Below are positions 10,282 through 22,084 of a DNA stretch of 64,000 bases, piece by piece. The translations under genes were made by a program, and so were the position numbers. The notes under the pieces were generated by a model that saw nothing but the letters and a program-made list of their open reading frames with translations, did no database searches and was not told where the DNA came from. Source of the DNA: Nymphaea colorata (Eukaryota > Streptophyta > Magnoliopsida > Nymphaeales > Nymphaeaceae). The first letter of the stretch is position 1. Every line of letters starts with the position of its first letter. The DNA is taken from positions 25,435,716 through 25,499,715 of the forward strand of contig NC_045144.1 in the NCBI RefSeq assembly GCF_008831285.2, given 5' to 3'.

Positions 10282-13200
10282 CTCCACTAATATTAGGTTG
10301 TGTACTGTATGTTGTAATAGATGCTGTGCTACTGCTTCCAGTTGTCAAGTTTTTCAGTTTGATCTCCTACTTATACTGTTTATGTTCCTTATCTTTCTGC
10401 AGTTAAAAAGTCGATTGGCTGGAAAGGCAAGGAATCCAAACAGTCAGTTCTGAACGGTTAAACCTAAATTTGATTTGTGAAATATGATGTAGTCATTCTG
10501 ATAAATTTTGTAGCTAAATCTGAACATGTGAAATATGGAATACCTGTCCTTGTCAGTTTGCCTGGTTAGTATACAACGTCACATTGTTATTGATGTAAAG
10601 AAGGGAAAAAAAAAGACAAAAATGATTGAAATTTCATGTCAATGGTTGCATCTGTATATTGTCCAGTTTTTGTCTGTTGCTGGTACAGATGCATGCTGTA
10701 GTAATACTTTTTATAACTATATGAAAGCATTTATTGCAAGGATGCCTTTCATGGCTTCGTAGTTTGTAAGTTGTTAGTGCAACGTTTTTATAATGGCAAT
10801 GACAAATTCCATTTTGGGACATGCAATCTGAGCAGCTGAATCCGTGGTCTGTGAAAGACTGAACACATATGTGAGACTGTATTATAGATACATTTTTTTA
10901 TGTTGGGTATCTGCCACATAAGGGAAAAAATAGATATTGTTATGGAAGGGAATAGATTAACCCTTTTGCGGTACTGTGGGTTCTTAATTTTAGAAATTGC
11001 AGGATGTGCATGAATAGTCTGTGTTCCTATAACAGACATCTTCTAGCACCTAGCTCGCATTTGATATGTGAATTGGGAGTATGGGTTTAGCTTGATATCA
11101 TGATCTTATCTGTGTATTATGTATTTGTGGGGACTTTCAGTGGACCATATTTGCAAGGAGATCTACATTAGGCATTTCCAATGTAATCTCTATTCTCCAC
11201 TAAAGGGAATGAGCCTCGTTGCAAGGAAGATGATCCAACTGAGCATCATTCAACAGATAATGGCAGTTCTTTACAGTAGGTGGTGCTAATGGATAGAAGG
11301 ATGCCTCATATGCTTCTGTCTTTTTGAAAATATAAGTGCAGAGTGATTTGTCCAGAATGAGAGTTACTGCTTAAACCTTTTGTATCTTCAAGCATGTCAT
11401 GCCCGGTTCCCCAGGGCGCGACTTCTATTCTCAACAGTAAAAGGATTAGCTAGCTCAAGTATGCTGTTTCAGAACCATGGTCCCAGTAACCAAAGGCAAC
11501 CCAATCCTAGCTTCTTGATAGAAAGTTAGGATGGCTATAATGTCTCTCTTGACTCCCTGCTTTGAAGTCCCTAAGGGCAGCCACCTCTAACTTTGAAGTG
11601 GGATATCGGGATGGAAGATTATGTCTCTCAGCACCCTAGACTATGCATCTGCACTTATTATGGTCCTTTCTTTTTACAATTGTTTGTTTCTTTACTAAAG
11701 GATCAGGTTGGCTTCTTTGGGTTTCTGATGCTTGCTACACGCTTTCTCAGCAAAGTTATGGAGGGAAACAAGGTGAGTACCATAGAGGTTTGCGAAACAT
11801 AAGAGTAATTTTGATTCTTGATTCATAATCTCTTTATTGGGTTGATCAGTCACTGGCATAGTATAAGGACATTAAATCATGCCTAATCCTGTCTTTGTTA
11901 GGGGCTCAGTTGGAAGCAGATTAAGACGATCATGTCCTTTTCTTTTGTTTTTACAATCTGGCTGGCCATTCTTCTAAAAAAAACTCAAGAACCTTAATTC
12001 TTGTTCCTAAAAGTAAACATTGACCAGACTATTTGTGTATATTGATGGGAAACGTTGCATGAGACCATATTTGATAAGTGTATCTGTGGGTGCTCTTGCA
12101 GGTAAAATAAGCTTATGTTCCGAGGAAATTTAAGAAATACATGGAAAATGACTGAACTATAAAATATACATAACATGATATATGAACAACCATACCTGCA
12201 CCCAAGTTCAATTCAAAGGCAGTGTTTTTTTAGGGCCATGTGCCATAGTTTATCAGTGAATGTCCCTGACCTAGATGGGTCATTTGCTTCTTGTGTTATT
12301 ATGATGGTGTTCACCATAATCTCAAGGGAAAAACCAGTTCTGCAGGGCAAACTTGTGAGCTCAAACTACTTAAGATGAAAGTATTAGGGAGGGCTTTCTG
12401 GGACCTGCTCCTGAACTGAATGAAAGTTCACTTCTGTTAGGCGCCTGCTCATAAATTTCAACCTAATCCTTAACCAATACCAAAAAGATCTTATTTGTAT
12501 TAGGAATTCCTGATTCTTATGTGTGTGTTTGTATATATCTGTGATTAAATGGTCATTCTAATGGAATTTGCATAGTTTACCTACCCTCTGTGGTCAGGTG
12601 CCCATATTACCATGTTTCTTGACCTGAACTGTTTGTGAAGCTTTCCTATGCCAGTCATCATTCTTCAAGATAAACCTATTGAAACTCAAGCTATGTCCTT
12701 GGTAAAATAGAAATTTTGTTTATAGCAGTTGGTGTCAATCTGATCTGTAGTTTAGATGAGCATGAATTGATTTTATCAGGTAGGTTCAAAACCAAGTTTG
12801 ACAAAGATTATTTTCCTAGTTTAGATTCGGCCTAATTACTTGGAGACCTACTATGTTTGTGCATATATTTGGATTGGCCTTTTTGAGCGAGGGCAAGGCT
12901 CAGGTTGGCTTATGCGTTGGCATTGATGCCCATGGTATTGTCCAGATCTCCTCCTATGCCAATGAACCTCGGCCTGCTATTTCAAGCTTAGACTATGATT
13001 TCAAGTCTCAGCCAGAGGATGAGCCTATGGCTCGTTGGTTGTGCAATCAACTTTGCAGCTGGTTCCGTCTGGCCAGGCTAGTTCCATGCTTTTGGCTTTC
13101 AAAGCATGGCAGCTTGTAGTCAGTTTCTGGCCTTTCTGGTTGAAGCCTGAGTCGGGGGTTTGAACGTCAGCACACTCTGGTCCTTTGACTGGCTGATTTG

Positions 13201-13861
13201 ACTATTCAGTCGGCTTGTTGACTCTGGTCAGCACTTTTGATAAGCTCTCTAGCCTGGATAGAGTTCTGTTCTATTATGTATCTGAATAGCAATTGATTAT
13301 GTCAAACTTGCTGCTATAAGTTACTTTTGGGGGCCAATTAAATTAAATTTGCTTCCGTAATGCGTAAGTCTGAGCCAGCTTGATCATTTATGATGACATG
13401 ACGAGCATAGGCAAGTCTCATCTGTACAGGTGGTCACAAATTTCTAAGGTGAATATATCAAATGATTGTATAAACTCTGCATGTGTAACTTTTGGAAATT
13501 GAAATTTGATATCAAATTTGTGATATCTGCAGCAGCGAGGGATTTTTTTTTTTATGCTTCATATGTTCTGTAGGAAAATATGCACATACTTCCCTATTGC
13601 ATTTTGGAATATATCTAATATTTTTTAGGGCTTGTTTATGAAGTAGCATATCTGAAAAGGATCTTGATTGTTGACCACCTTCGTAGAATGATTAAATCTG
13701 ATTCAGCCATGTTAACAGCCTATATAAACGAAGAGAGCAGCTCGATATTGGTTAAAAAGTGATTGGACAAATGCAAGAAGACTGAAAGAATTACGTGCTA
13801 ATTGACATAGCCGGAGCGTGACTCTCTTAACCAAGGGGTACAAAGTAGCAGAAAAACTGCT
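9963..13861. other. Intergenic DNA with a compound microsatellite and one possible exon
   Basis: A compound (TC)n(TG)n(TA)n microsatellite lies at about 10190-10281. A more GC-rich stretch at about 12850-13260 has an 88-codon open frame on the plus strand but no recognisable motif. The possible exon at 11701-11772 is listed separately. Nothing else can be supported. Confidence 0.45.
11701..11772 (+). other. Possible isolated exon (24 codons, hydrophobic)
   Basis: The acceptor-like TTTGTTTCTTTACTAAAG is followed by exactly 72 open bases encoding DQVGFFGFLMLATRFL then SKVMEGNK. They end AAG|GTGAGT, a near-ideal donor. The hydrophobic run could be part of a membrane segment. I do not recognise the family. 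It is the best of the three orphan exon candidates on the plus strand. Confidence 0.3.
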
Positions 13862-14368
13862 ACCTGATACTGAGCTCAATATACTGCCATGTTTCAGAAC
13901 AAATGATTCTCAGTCACTGTCACTCTTATGCTCAGTCTTGATTTGCAAGTGAAAATGGAAACATACATCCATGTGGATGCCCATCGCAGATTATACAGCA
14001 TATTTGATAACTGATACATCAGCTCAAATCAGATACCCTCATGTTTGCAATAGTTGATACAGCATGCTCTTCATTTTTATCTCCCTTTTCAGTTTTGAAA
14101 GCTAACCATAGAAAACCCTTACCTGATAATGGTTACAGTATGCAGCCATGATTCAGAACAATGCTTCTCAATCGCTATCACGCCCGTGCTCAATCTTGAT
14201 TTGCAAACATATATCCCTGCAGATGCCCATGGCAGATTATACAACATATTCTGATAAAGTGATACATCAGCTCAGATCAAACACCCTCATGATTGCAATA
14301 CTTGGTACAGCATATTCTTAATTTTTTGTCTGCCTTTTTCGTTTTGAAAGCTAAACAGAGAAACACGG
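13862..14368. repeat. Diverged tandem duplication, period about 259 bp
   Basis: Copy 1 starts at 13862 (ACCTGATACTGAG) and copy 2 at 14121 (ACCTGATAATGG). Both contain, in order, TTCAGAACAA, TCTTGATTTGCAA, AGATTATACA, TGATACATCAGCTCA and TTTTGAAAGCTAA. It lies downstream of the C2 gene at 15027-19060 and does not touch its coding region. Confidence 0.8.
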
Positions 14369-15026
14369 TGGGAACAATAAGCTTCTCGATTCAAACTTGT
14401 TTCCTTAGACGTCTTGTGCACAACCAAACAGCAAAATGAACAGTGTATTCGACACAAAATAGTTTCGGATAATGGCTGGAAGAAAAATTTTCAGTAGGAC
14501 AAGTAAGCCTTTCAGTTTTTCCAAATTAAATTATACGGTACATGCAGCCGGTGGTACAAAATCAAGAGTAAACTCCATTTTTTACAGCAAAAGATACACA
14601 TACCGGGAACTAACTCTATAAGTTGACAGCAACTATAAGTTGACAGCAAAAGACAACTTTTGAATGGAAAGCCATTAACTTTACAGCAAACGTTTTTGGG
14701 GAGAAAGATTCCATAATGTGGCAGTGTTAGAAAGCCATGAAGACGTGGAGTTTCTTAGCACATTGTTGGTTTTCCTTCAACTTGAAGTTTTGAGCTGTCC
14801 TATTCAGGTGGACAGAGCTCCTGTTGGCATAAACACATTCCTTTATTCCATACAACAGTTATAAGTATTCTATAACTCTAAGCAGATGTTGCATCAATTT
14901 ACAATCATAGTCTCCAAAAACATGTGGAGTATTTGGGGCATAACAGGTTCACAAGCAGTTCCTTTCATATGATGAAAGTTTATGCTCAGGAATCAAAAAC
15001 ATCTAGTAACAACACAATAGCATCTC
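14369..15026. other. 3' flank of the first C2 gene
   Basis: This holds the probable 3' UTR of the minus-strand C2 gene, which reads into it from 15026 downward. AATAAA on the minus strand (14842-14847) is the only clear processing signal. No other gene is seen. Confidence 0.5.
14842..14847 (-). promoter_or_regulatory. Candidate poly(A) signal of the first C2 gene
   Basis: TTTATT on the plus strand reads AATAAA on the minus strand, about 180 bases past the stop codon at 15027. This is a plausible plant near-upstream element, given by position and consensus only. Confidence 0.4.
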
Positions 15027-18000
15027 TTATTGCTTGGACTTCTTGATTGGGATCCACTCTAATTGCAACTCAACTTCTCCGCACTCGACATTTTTCAGCC
15101 TGAGGCACAGATCTTGGACAATCTTCCCTTCTACACATTTTATGCAGCTTTCCTCAGCCAATGAATTTTGCCTATTTGGTGTCACTATATTATAGATTTG
15201 TTTGCTTGGAACACCATTGTCATGCATTTTTACTGCGTCCATAAAAGGGTGGATGTCAAATTCAGCAAATCCCATAGAATCGTCTGGAGTGAATGTATCC
15301 TTGTCAAATACTTCCTGCAACAAAATGTCATGATTATGGTACTAGAAACAGTGGAACAACTGTTGATACAAAAGGAAAAATGGACTTACAGGAAAATAAA
15401 AGAATGCATAATTATGAGTTGTTGGGAAACAGATAAGCTGCCCCTATATAGAGTGGCAAGCTTTCCATCAACTTAAAAATAAATGACTGCATTTCTTTGA
15501 GTGCGTTCACTTTTTCATGTAGAACAACTTCCACATGTGTATGTGTATGTGCATGTGCATACAAGTGCGCACACCAGCAATTTCATGCATGCAGTCAATA
15601 GACCTGGCAATAAGGACCATACAACAATTGCAATTTCAAGACTGTCACATATCTCTGCAGAAATTTGCTGATGTAAAATTGAATGACTTTTAGGAAGCAG
15701 AAACTCCATAACATGTTTCTAATAGGCCTACCAGCTGCACAACAGCTTTTCTACCAAAAGTTCCTTAGGGCAAACATTCCTGATAGGTGGAGATAAAAAT
15801 ATGGGTGGCATTTAACACTTTATGAAACTGTCGAACTTTCTTCAGAATTCACAGAAAGCAGATCGTGAAGCACATACATAATACCAAACTGACAGTTGAC
15901 AAACTACAATATCTAGTTTGCACTCAAGCGAAATTGAGCGTGATACTTTCTGTCAATTTGATCTGTGCCTTCAGTGTAGTAAAACCATGCAATATATTTT
16001 AATAGTGATACACAGAGCACCACAAAAAAAAGGGATAGGACCAAGTTAATAAAATATTTGATATTTAAATTCATGGAATATAATACTGGGGAAGTTCTAA
16101 TAGCAAGCATTGCTGTTTATAGGGTGGTGTAAGAGAGAATCTGGACGTTGATTCCAACATTTACATGAAAAAGGAAACACAGATTATCCCAACTAAAATT
16201 AATAGATCTTAAGAAAAACAGAAGCCTGTGAACCATGGCTAGAAGAAACATGAGCACAAGAGTACATGTAAAAGAATTGTATCACAGCCAAACAGCTAGT
16301 ATCACTTTATCAGAATGTCATAAACAACTTCTGCAGCTTAAGTTTTATGATGGACCAACTGCATCACTTTAAATGTAAATTGTGACTTGATAAGAAAGGT
16401 CAGAAACTGTTAAAACTATGTCATGATAGATGAAAAAAGGTAGTTACACTTTAGTTCGTAATCCCTCAGATATTTGATGAACCCTATGGCCTGGTTCAAA
16501 AGACTAGACAATCTATGAGATGGGGATGCAAATATCATGAGGGAGAGGAACAAACTCTCCCCAAATACAATAACGGTTTAACAGAATATAAAAGAAATTC
16601 TTAGAGCATCGTCTATGACAAAAGATAATTTTCAATATAGATGGTTACAGGTGCAAGGAGAGCATCTAGAACTGTCGTTTATACACTTCACAGAAATCTC
16701 AGATTTCTAAATAGTTGTAACTTGAAAAGCTTGGCAGTATAGTGAAGAAGTCACAAATATATTACCCACCATGCAGTTAGAGGAAGCAAATTGCTGTACC
16801 AGAAGGCATCATGAACCCACAAGTTTCAGCCACTAGAAAATATATAATTTCCAAACCAAGGAATCCTGCTTCTTACAACAAATGCACTCACCACTGCAGA
16901 TACTGATATAAGTAAAATTGCAGTTTGAAATGTATCAGTATGAACTGATAACTGCATACCTAACAAAGTTACAAGAATGGAGAGATAGATCTTGTACCGG
17001 TAAGTGGATGCCCATACTTGTAATTTCATAGTAACATCCTCTAGATTTGGTCATATATCCAATTATTTTGTGGTGCTTCAGAAGAAAAGAAAAAGGAAAA
17101 GACATGACAAGATTAAAGTACAACAATTTTTCAACATACAGGTCGCCCCTTTAACTCCACTTAGAGAAAATGTAGGCCATAATCTATCTGCTGGAGTTGG
17201 AAGTTTGGCTTCTGTACTTAAGTTCAGTCAAATATCCTACCTGTTCAATGTTCAGTTAAATATCCTATCTGCGACATGTTGTGACTAATGCGAGACATCT
17301 ACGGATGAAAAATTATCAGGCAATTAACGAGCATATTTCCGTGCAAGACAAGAAATAAGTAGCTGGGAAAGAAGAGAGCATACAATCTTGACCGGCAAAA
17401 TGGGATCAGAAATTGAAAGCGTCAAATTTTCATTCCATTCTGGATTGACATTCTGCTTTATGACACGAGTCTTCAGTTTCTGCATAACAAATATTCAAAT
17501 TAGTATAAAGGAGGATTGTAGGAATTGAAAAATGTAATTTCATGCTATGCACAAAGGTCACAATTAACAATAGTAAGCTAAGTTCGTATGCAACGAAACG
17601 ACATAAACAATTTCATACGTGCAAATCTCCATTCACATGAACATCCGATAACTCCAACATTTTAAATTGCAGTAGCTTTTGGATGCTTTATTTATGCAGT
17701 TCAACTTGATACAAGGTTACCAAAGCATCCTATATAAACAGGTTGCAGAAGTCTACCAAAAGCAGAACACAGGTTCACCCTTTTCCAGAGAAGTATGGTG
17801 CGTTTCTGGTTTTTAAAAGATAATCCCATAGCAGTTATCTCGTCAAGATAATATAGCTACCATCCACCGTTTTCCGTGTACTCATCTATTTGTTCTACTG
17901 CTGGAAACAGTTCTCTCCATGATATACCCTGCTGCGCACAATTTGCAGAGGCCACGGTGAATCTGTTGCAAATTCCTCTCGGCAGGGAAAACCTTTCGTC

Positions 18001-18521
18001 TATTTCCTATTTTAGACAAACAAACTGAAAAACAGAGAAGGCTGAGCGAGGGAGAAGCCCTGAGCATGTGCTCATAGAAAGAAACAGACAAATTTACTGG
18101 CCATTATCTTGGGGATGAAGGTTACCCATTTTCAATTATGAACAACAGTTGCGCCTTCAGTTTTTTTATGAGAAAATCTGTTCAGCTTTCAGAAGAGCAA
18201 ACATATTGGCAACATATTTTCTGTTTTAGACAAAGAAAATTAAAAAGAGAGCAGATTGAGCAAGAGAGAAACCCCTGAGCAAGAAGTCAAATTTATTGTC
18301 AATTATCTAGAGGATCAACATTAGCCGTGACCAATTATGAACATCAATTACGCCCTCGTATTGTTAGAGCATATCTGTTCAGGGTACTTGAGAGGGGAGA
18401 GAGAGAGTGGGTGTGTATGAGAGAGAGAGAGAGAGTGGCGGATCATATGCAATAATTGAAATCCAAAAGAAACAAAACGAGGCCAAACAAGAAACAAACC
18501 ACCATCACAGACGCGCACACA

Positions 18522-18556
<35 letters not shown>

Positions 18557-18622
18557 GCGGATCATCTGTAACTATTGAAATCCAAAAGAACCAAAACGAA
18601 GCCAAATAGGAAGCAAAGCACC

Positions 18623-18655
<33 letters not shown>

Positions 18656-19060
18656 TGAAAACGCCGAGGAAAAAAAAACGCGAGCCACTAACATACAAGA
18701 AAAGCTGCATTCCTCATAAAAAAAGTTCAAAAAACCAACAACCGAAAAAGCGGATCACATTCACACAAACCAAACGACAACCTCCAGGAAACACAACAAG
18801 AATCACAAAACCAAAAAAATTCAGACTCAAATAAAACCAGTGAACACCTCCATCACCAAGACAAAGAAGAAGGAGGAGGAGGGGGAGGAAACCTGCTTGC
18901 CCATCCGGACAACAACATAAGGATCACTAGATTTGACGTCCCTGACGGCCAAATCCACGCCTCTGATCACCCTGATCCTGAGCAGACCGTGAACGTGATC
19001 CATCTGTTTCTTTGAATGTGGCGAGGATGGTGGTGACAATGACGAAGACGCTGAATCCAT
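15027..19060 (-). CDS. C2-domain ABA-related (CAR-type) protein, 183 aa, three exons
   Basis: A single-C2 protein of the plant CAR type, whose members bind acidic phospholipid with calcium and bring ABA receptors and other partners to the plasma membrane. Exons: 19060-18893 (56 codons, donor CAG|GTTTCC), 17479-17384 (32 codons, TATGCAG|AAACTG to ATT|GTATGC) and 15314-15027 (95 codons plus TAA, TTGCAG|GAAGTA). Both introns (1,413 and 2,069 bp) are phase 0. Residues 26-56 include LLRIRVIRGVDLAVRDV and SSDPYVVVRMGKQ. Exon 2 has VNPEWNE, and exon 3 opens EVFDKDTFTPDD. The likely calcium ligands are D41, D46, D92, D94 and D100. The usual MGDAE is MGFAEF here. A Ser/Pro-rich extension of 19 residues precedes M20, where the paralogs start. 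A TATA-like box lies only about 14 bp upstream of the first ATG, so M20 may be the real start (164 aa). It has no Arf-GAP domain, unlike AGD12-type proteins. Confidence 0.9.
18010..18360. repeat. Diverged tandem duplication in intron 1 of the first C2 gene, period about 214 bp
   Basis: TTTTAGACAAA starts copies at 18010 and 18224. Both then show GAGAGAA..CCCTGAGCA, CAAATTTA and CAATTATGAACA in the same order before a CGCC motif. Intronic, with no coding content. Confidence 0.7.
18400..18655. repeat. Microsatellite-bounded 119-bp duplication in intron 1
   Basis: (GA)n tracts at about 18418-18435, 18540-18556 and 18628-18653, plus (CA)n at 18514-18539, frame two copies of a unit. The units start GGCGGATCAT at 18437 and 18556 and both contain GAAATCCAAAAGAA and CACCATCA. 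The simple-sequence ends suggest unequal exchange or slippage between GA tracts. Confidence 0.8.
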
Positions 19061-19073
19061 GGTCGCCTCCTCC

Positions 19074-19081
19074 TTTATATA
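19074..19081 (-). promoter_or_regulatory. TATA box of the first C2 gene
   Basis: The minus strand reads TATATAAA here, only about 14 bases upstream of the first ATG (19060). With normal plant TATA-to-start spacing of about 25-35 bases, transcripts would begin inside the first codons, leaving the second in-frame ATG (19003-19001) as the usable start. Confidence 0.5.
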
Positions 19082-19085
19082 TATT

Positions 19086-19106
19086 CACGTACATGCACCG
19101 CACGTA
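19086..19106 (-). promoter_or_regulatory. Paired TACGTG motifs with a CATGCA between them
   Basis: CACGTA at 19086-19091 and 19101-19106 reads TACGTG on the gene strand, with an ACGTG core as in ABA-response elements. CATGCA, the RY core on the plus strand, lies between them at 19092-19097. The cluster sits directly upstream of the TATA box. ABA or seed regulation is an inference from motif type; these are not perfect ABREs. Confidence 0.3.
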
Positions 19107-20880
19107 CCTGTACCAATCACAATTCACCTAGCAGTCCTTTTCTTCCTCCTCCTCGTCGTCCCTTTTACAGTTTATCTCTCTTCTGCTTCTCCTTCTCTCT
19201 CCCCCCACGACTTCCCTTCTTCTGGAAGAGGACGAAGAAAATTAAACGGTCAGCTGTAGGAAGAGGGAGCTCGGTCCCCGCTTCCCGCGGTGAAACCATT
19301 CACCTCGCTCCATAGGATCCGAACTCCATTACCCGGTCAAAAAGATTCTCATATCCGATCCATCTTGTCCGGACCCGCCTTGGAGGTGAAAATTAAGACA
19401 CGATGAAGTTTTTTGTGGGTTTCCAAAGGAAGTTTTTAGAGTTTTTTTTCTTGTTAATAAGCTATAATTTTTGAAAAATTGCTTTTTCTTTTGGTCTTAT
19501 CATTTGATTATAATTTCTAAAAGAAGCTACCTTTTTTTTATTAACAAAGATTTTATTTTTTTATAAAAATTATTAACCAAGGGCTTGAAATAAACTTTTA
19601 CTAACTAAAAATGAATAGAATGTAATTTCGCCGTAGAAGGATAATGTTGAAAAGAAAATCAGCTAACATTTTTAATTTTTCATATTAGTAAAATTTCACT
19701 TTAAGTTCTTCATTGGTAAATTTTGCCAAAAAATACAAATTTTATTAAGAAATTTATGATTCTTTTTTTTGGACAATTATGGTCCTTGTAACTACTAAAA
19801 AGTAAGATACTTAGTTTAAATCATAGTTATAAATAGCATTTTGAAATTTTTAACGGTTAAGTTTTTCTTGGATGTAATACAGAGTGTTTTAAAAAACCAA
19901 AACAAAAAAAAAAATATGGTAAATTTTTAAAAATTTTAAAAAAATAAAAAAAAGTAAAATAAGTGAAAAACTAATAACACAAACATTAAAAGATATGTAG
20001 ATTTGTAACAAATAAAAAAAACTGTTTGACATTAAAAAGCTAAAAAAATGAAAAAACTGAAAAAAATGCCTTAAAAATGTGAAACGTTTTTTTTCAAAAA
20101 AACACATTTTTTTTTTTAAGTTTTAAACGACTACTTAGACTTTGGTTTAAATCATGCTCTATGAAAAATGTTAAAAATCCATGGTTGCTCTTTTAAGTTG
20201 CAAACTGTTTTTATGTCTATTTCTTTACTTTGTCTAAAAAAAGGTGCAATTGTTGCTTTCTTTTACTTCACTAATATTTTAGCCGGAGCTGAGAGATAAA
20301 TCATGGGGTCATTATTTTACAGTTAGCAAAAAAGTAACGTGTGTAGGAAAAAATCAAAAGTATAAAGTGCATATTGAATATTGTCCAAAAAAAGGAGGTT
20401 CCCCGGTGAAAGTTCCGGAATAAAAAAATAATTATTTTATTTATTTTTTTGTTTGAAGTGGCTAATTCAGTGGAAAGCGACTTCCATGTTGTGCCATCAA
20501 TATGGGATGACCTGCAGGTGTAGCCACATGAGATATTTTCGTAATTTTGTAGGATATTTTTTTTAAGTCCCAGTTTTACCCTCGAGGGAAATCTTCAAAA
20601 TTGGCTCTTTTTATATAAATATTTAGAAATAAATAAATTAATTTTTAAAGGTTATTATTTTTTTCTGAGTGGTTTATTCTACCGCCTTCCTTCGGGTGAC
20701 TTGAGATGGATTAGAAATCAAGGGATTTTTTTTTCTACCCACTGTAACTTTCTTTTTTTTCTTTTTTTGTGCCGAAGGACTCCTGGATCTTAAAAAAAAA
20801 AAGAGAGAGAGAGTAAAAGAAGGGTTCTTTTTTTTTTTTCTACCCAATGTTAGGGTTAGCTAAATAATAGTTCTAACAAT
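19107..20880. other. Intergenic AT-rich DNA
   Basis: Upstream of the first C2 gene: a CT-rich stretch (19140-19220) followed by homopolymer-rich A/T sequence. The only structured item is the AT-rich repeat at 19858-20129. No gene is seen. Confidence 0.5.
19858..20129 (-). repeat. AT-rich interspersed repeat, copy 1 (inverted relative to copy 2)
   Basis: The reverse complement begins CGTTTAAAACTTAAAAAAA. It continues with TGTTTTTTTGAAAAAAAACG, CAAACAGTTTTTTTTATTTG and TTTTTCACTTATTTTACTTT, and ends near GTATTACATCCAAGAAAAAC. The same blocks occur in the same order on the plus strand at 21823-22084. Confidence 0.65.
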
Positions 20881-21249
20881 TAGGTGTCAACAACAACTCA
20901 AGCTACTCGAACTCGACTCATTAAAGCTCAACTCGTGAACAAGTTTGAGCAGAGTCGTTTGCTTAAGGAGTCAAGCTCAAATTCATGAGTCAACTCGTTC
21001 CAATAATCGAGTTGAGTTCGAGCTCAACAAGTAACGATAAATATCAATTATATTCAAACAAGTTTATTGAGCCTTAATCGAGGCGAGCTCGAGCTGCTTC
21101 CGTCGAGCTATTCTCGAGCTCAAACCAAGTCGAGCTCAAACCAAGTCGAGCTCGAGGTTTAATTAATCGAGTCGAGCTCGATGTTTCAATAATCGAGCCG
21201 AGCTCGAGCTGACTGAACTCAGGCTTGACTCGGCTAGGGTTTACCCCTA
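20881..21249. mobile_element. hAT-like non-autonomous element saturated with GAGCTCGA words
   Basis: The left end is TAGGTGTCAAC; the right end reads TAGGGGTAAACC as reverse complement. CTAACAAT at 20873-20880 and CTCACAAT at 21250-21257 match at seven of eight positions, as expected of an aged 8-bp hAT target duplication. The inside is built almost entirely of repeated TCGAGCTC-type words, including TCGAGCTCAAACCAAG twice in tandem near 21115-21147. No coding capacity. Confidence 0.65.
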
Positions 21250-21822
21250 CTCACAATACACCGATTTTAAAATCCAAGGCAAACAAACAGACCCAAAGTG
21301 TTGGGCCCCATGGATTTAAGTCTTGATCTTTTTTATCCAGGCGTGTTTGAGGGACAAAAAGTCAGTGGTCTGAGTGGAAACAGAGCCTTGTCCAAGGAGC
21401 ATGCCCCGTCATTTGGTACCAAAAAAAAAAAGTCTTAGTGGATCTAGTAAATTTGGATTCAAATCTGGATCAATGACTATCCGAGCCACCTAATTGGACC
21501 TGGGACCATGTAAGCTAGTTTGTGGGCATATCGGTTCCCATGTGATTAAAAAAAAAAGTAGAAGCCACTTGCTTTGTCTTTCTTATCTTTTTCCTTTATA
21601 TATTTGACTTCCGGGGACCAATGCTTCCATTTTCTATGGAATTTAGTTGACGAAATTTAATGGGACAATTCACAGAAGGAGCAGATTTATGTGATTATTT
21701 TTCTCAAATTTCATTAATAACCCAGTTTTTTGTCAATATTTCTTGAAAAGAGTGCATGTTTTTCTGTTTTGATAAAGAATCCTTTTCATTTTAAACATGA
21801 AAAAACGTGAGAAAATGAAATG

Positions 21823-22084
21823 CCGTTTAAAACTTAAAAAAAACGTGTCTTTTTGAAAAAAACATTAAAAACGAACAAAACACAATTTTTAACGTGTTTT
21901 TTCATTTTTTTAATGCCAAGCAGTTTTTTATTCGTTTTTCGTTTCTTATTTGTATGTTTGTATTATTATTTTTTCACTTATTCTATTTTTTCTTCATTTT
22001 TAGTTTTTTAATTAAAAAAACTGTTTTTTTTTCATTTTTCTCTTGTTTTTCAAGTCCTCCGTATTATACTTGAGAAAAACCTCA
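21823..22084 (+). repeat. AT-rich interspersed repeat, copy 2
   Basis: It starts CCGTTTAAAACTTAAAAAAA and ends near CCGTATTATACTTGAGAAAA. It is the inverted counterpart of 19858-20129, with TGCCAAGCAGTTTTTTATTCG and TTTTTTCACTTATTCTATTT at corresponding places. The length (about 262 bp) is close to copy 1 (about 272 bp). The class is unknown; no clear terminal repeats. Confidence 0.65.

Noticed and set aside
12853-13119. 88-codon frame in a slightly GC-richer stretch
   Set aside because: No motif, no exon borders; not recognisable as a gene.
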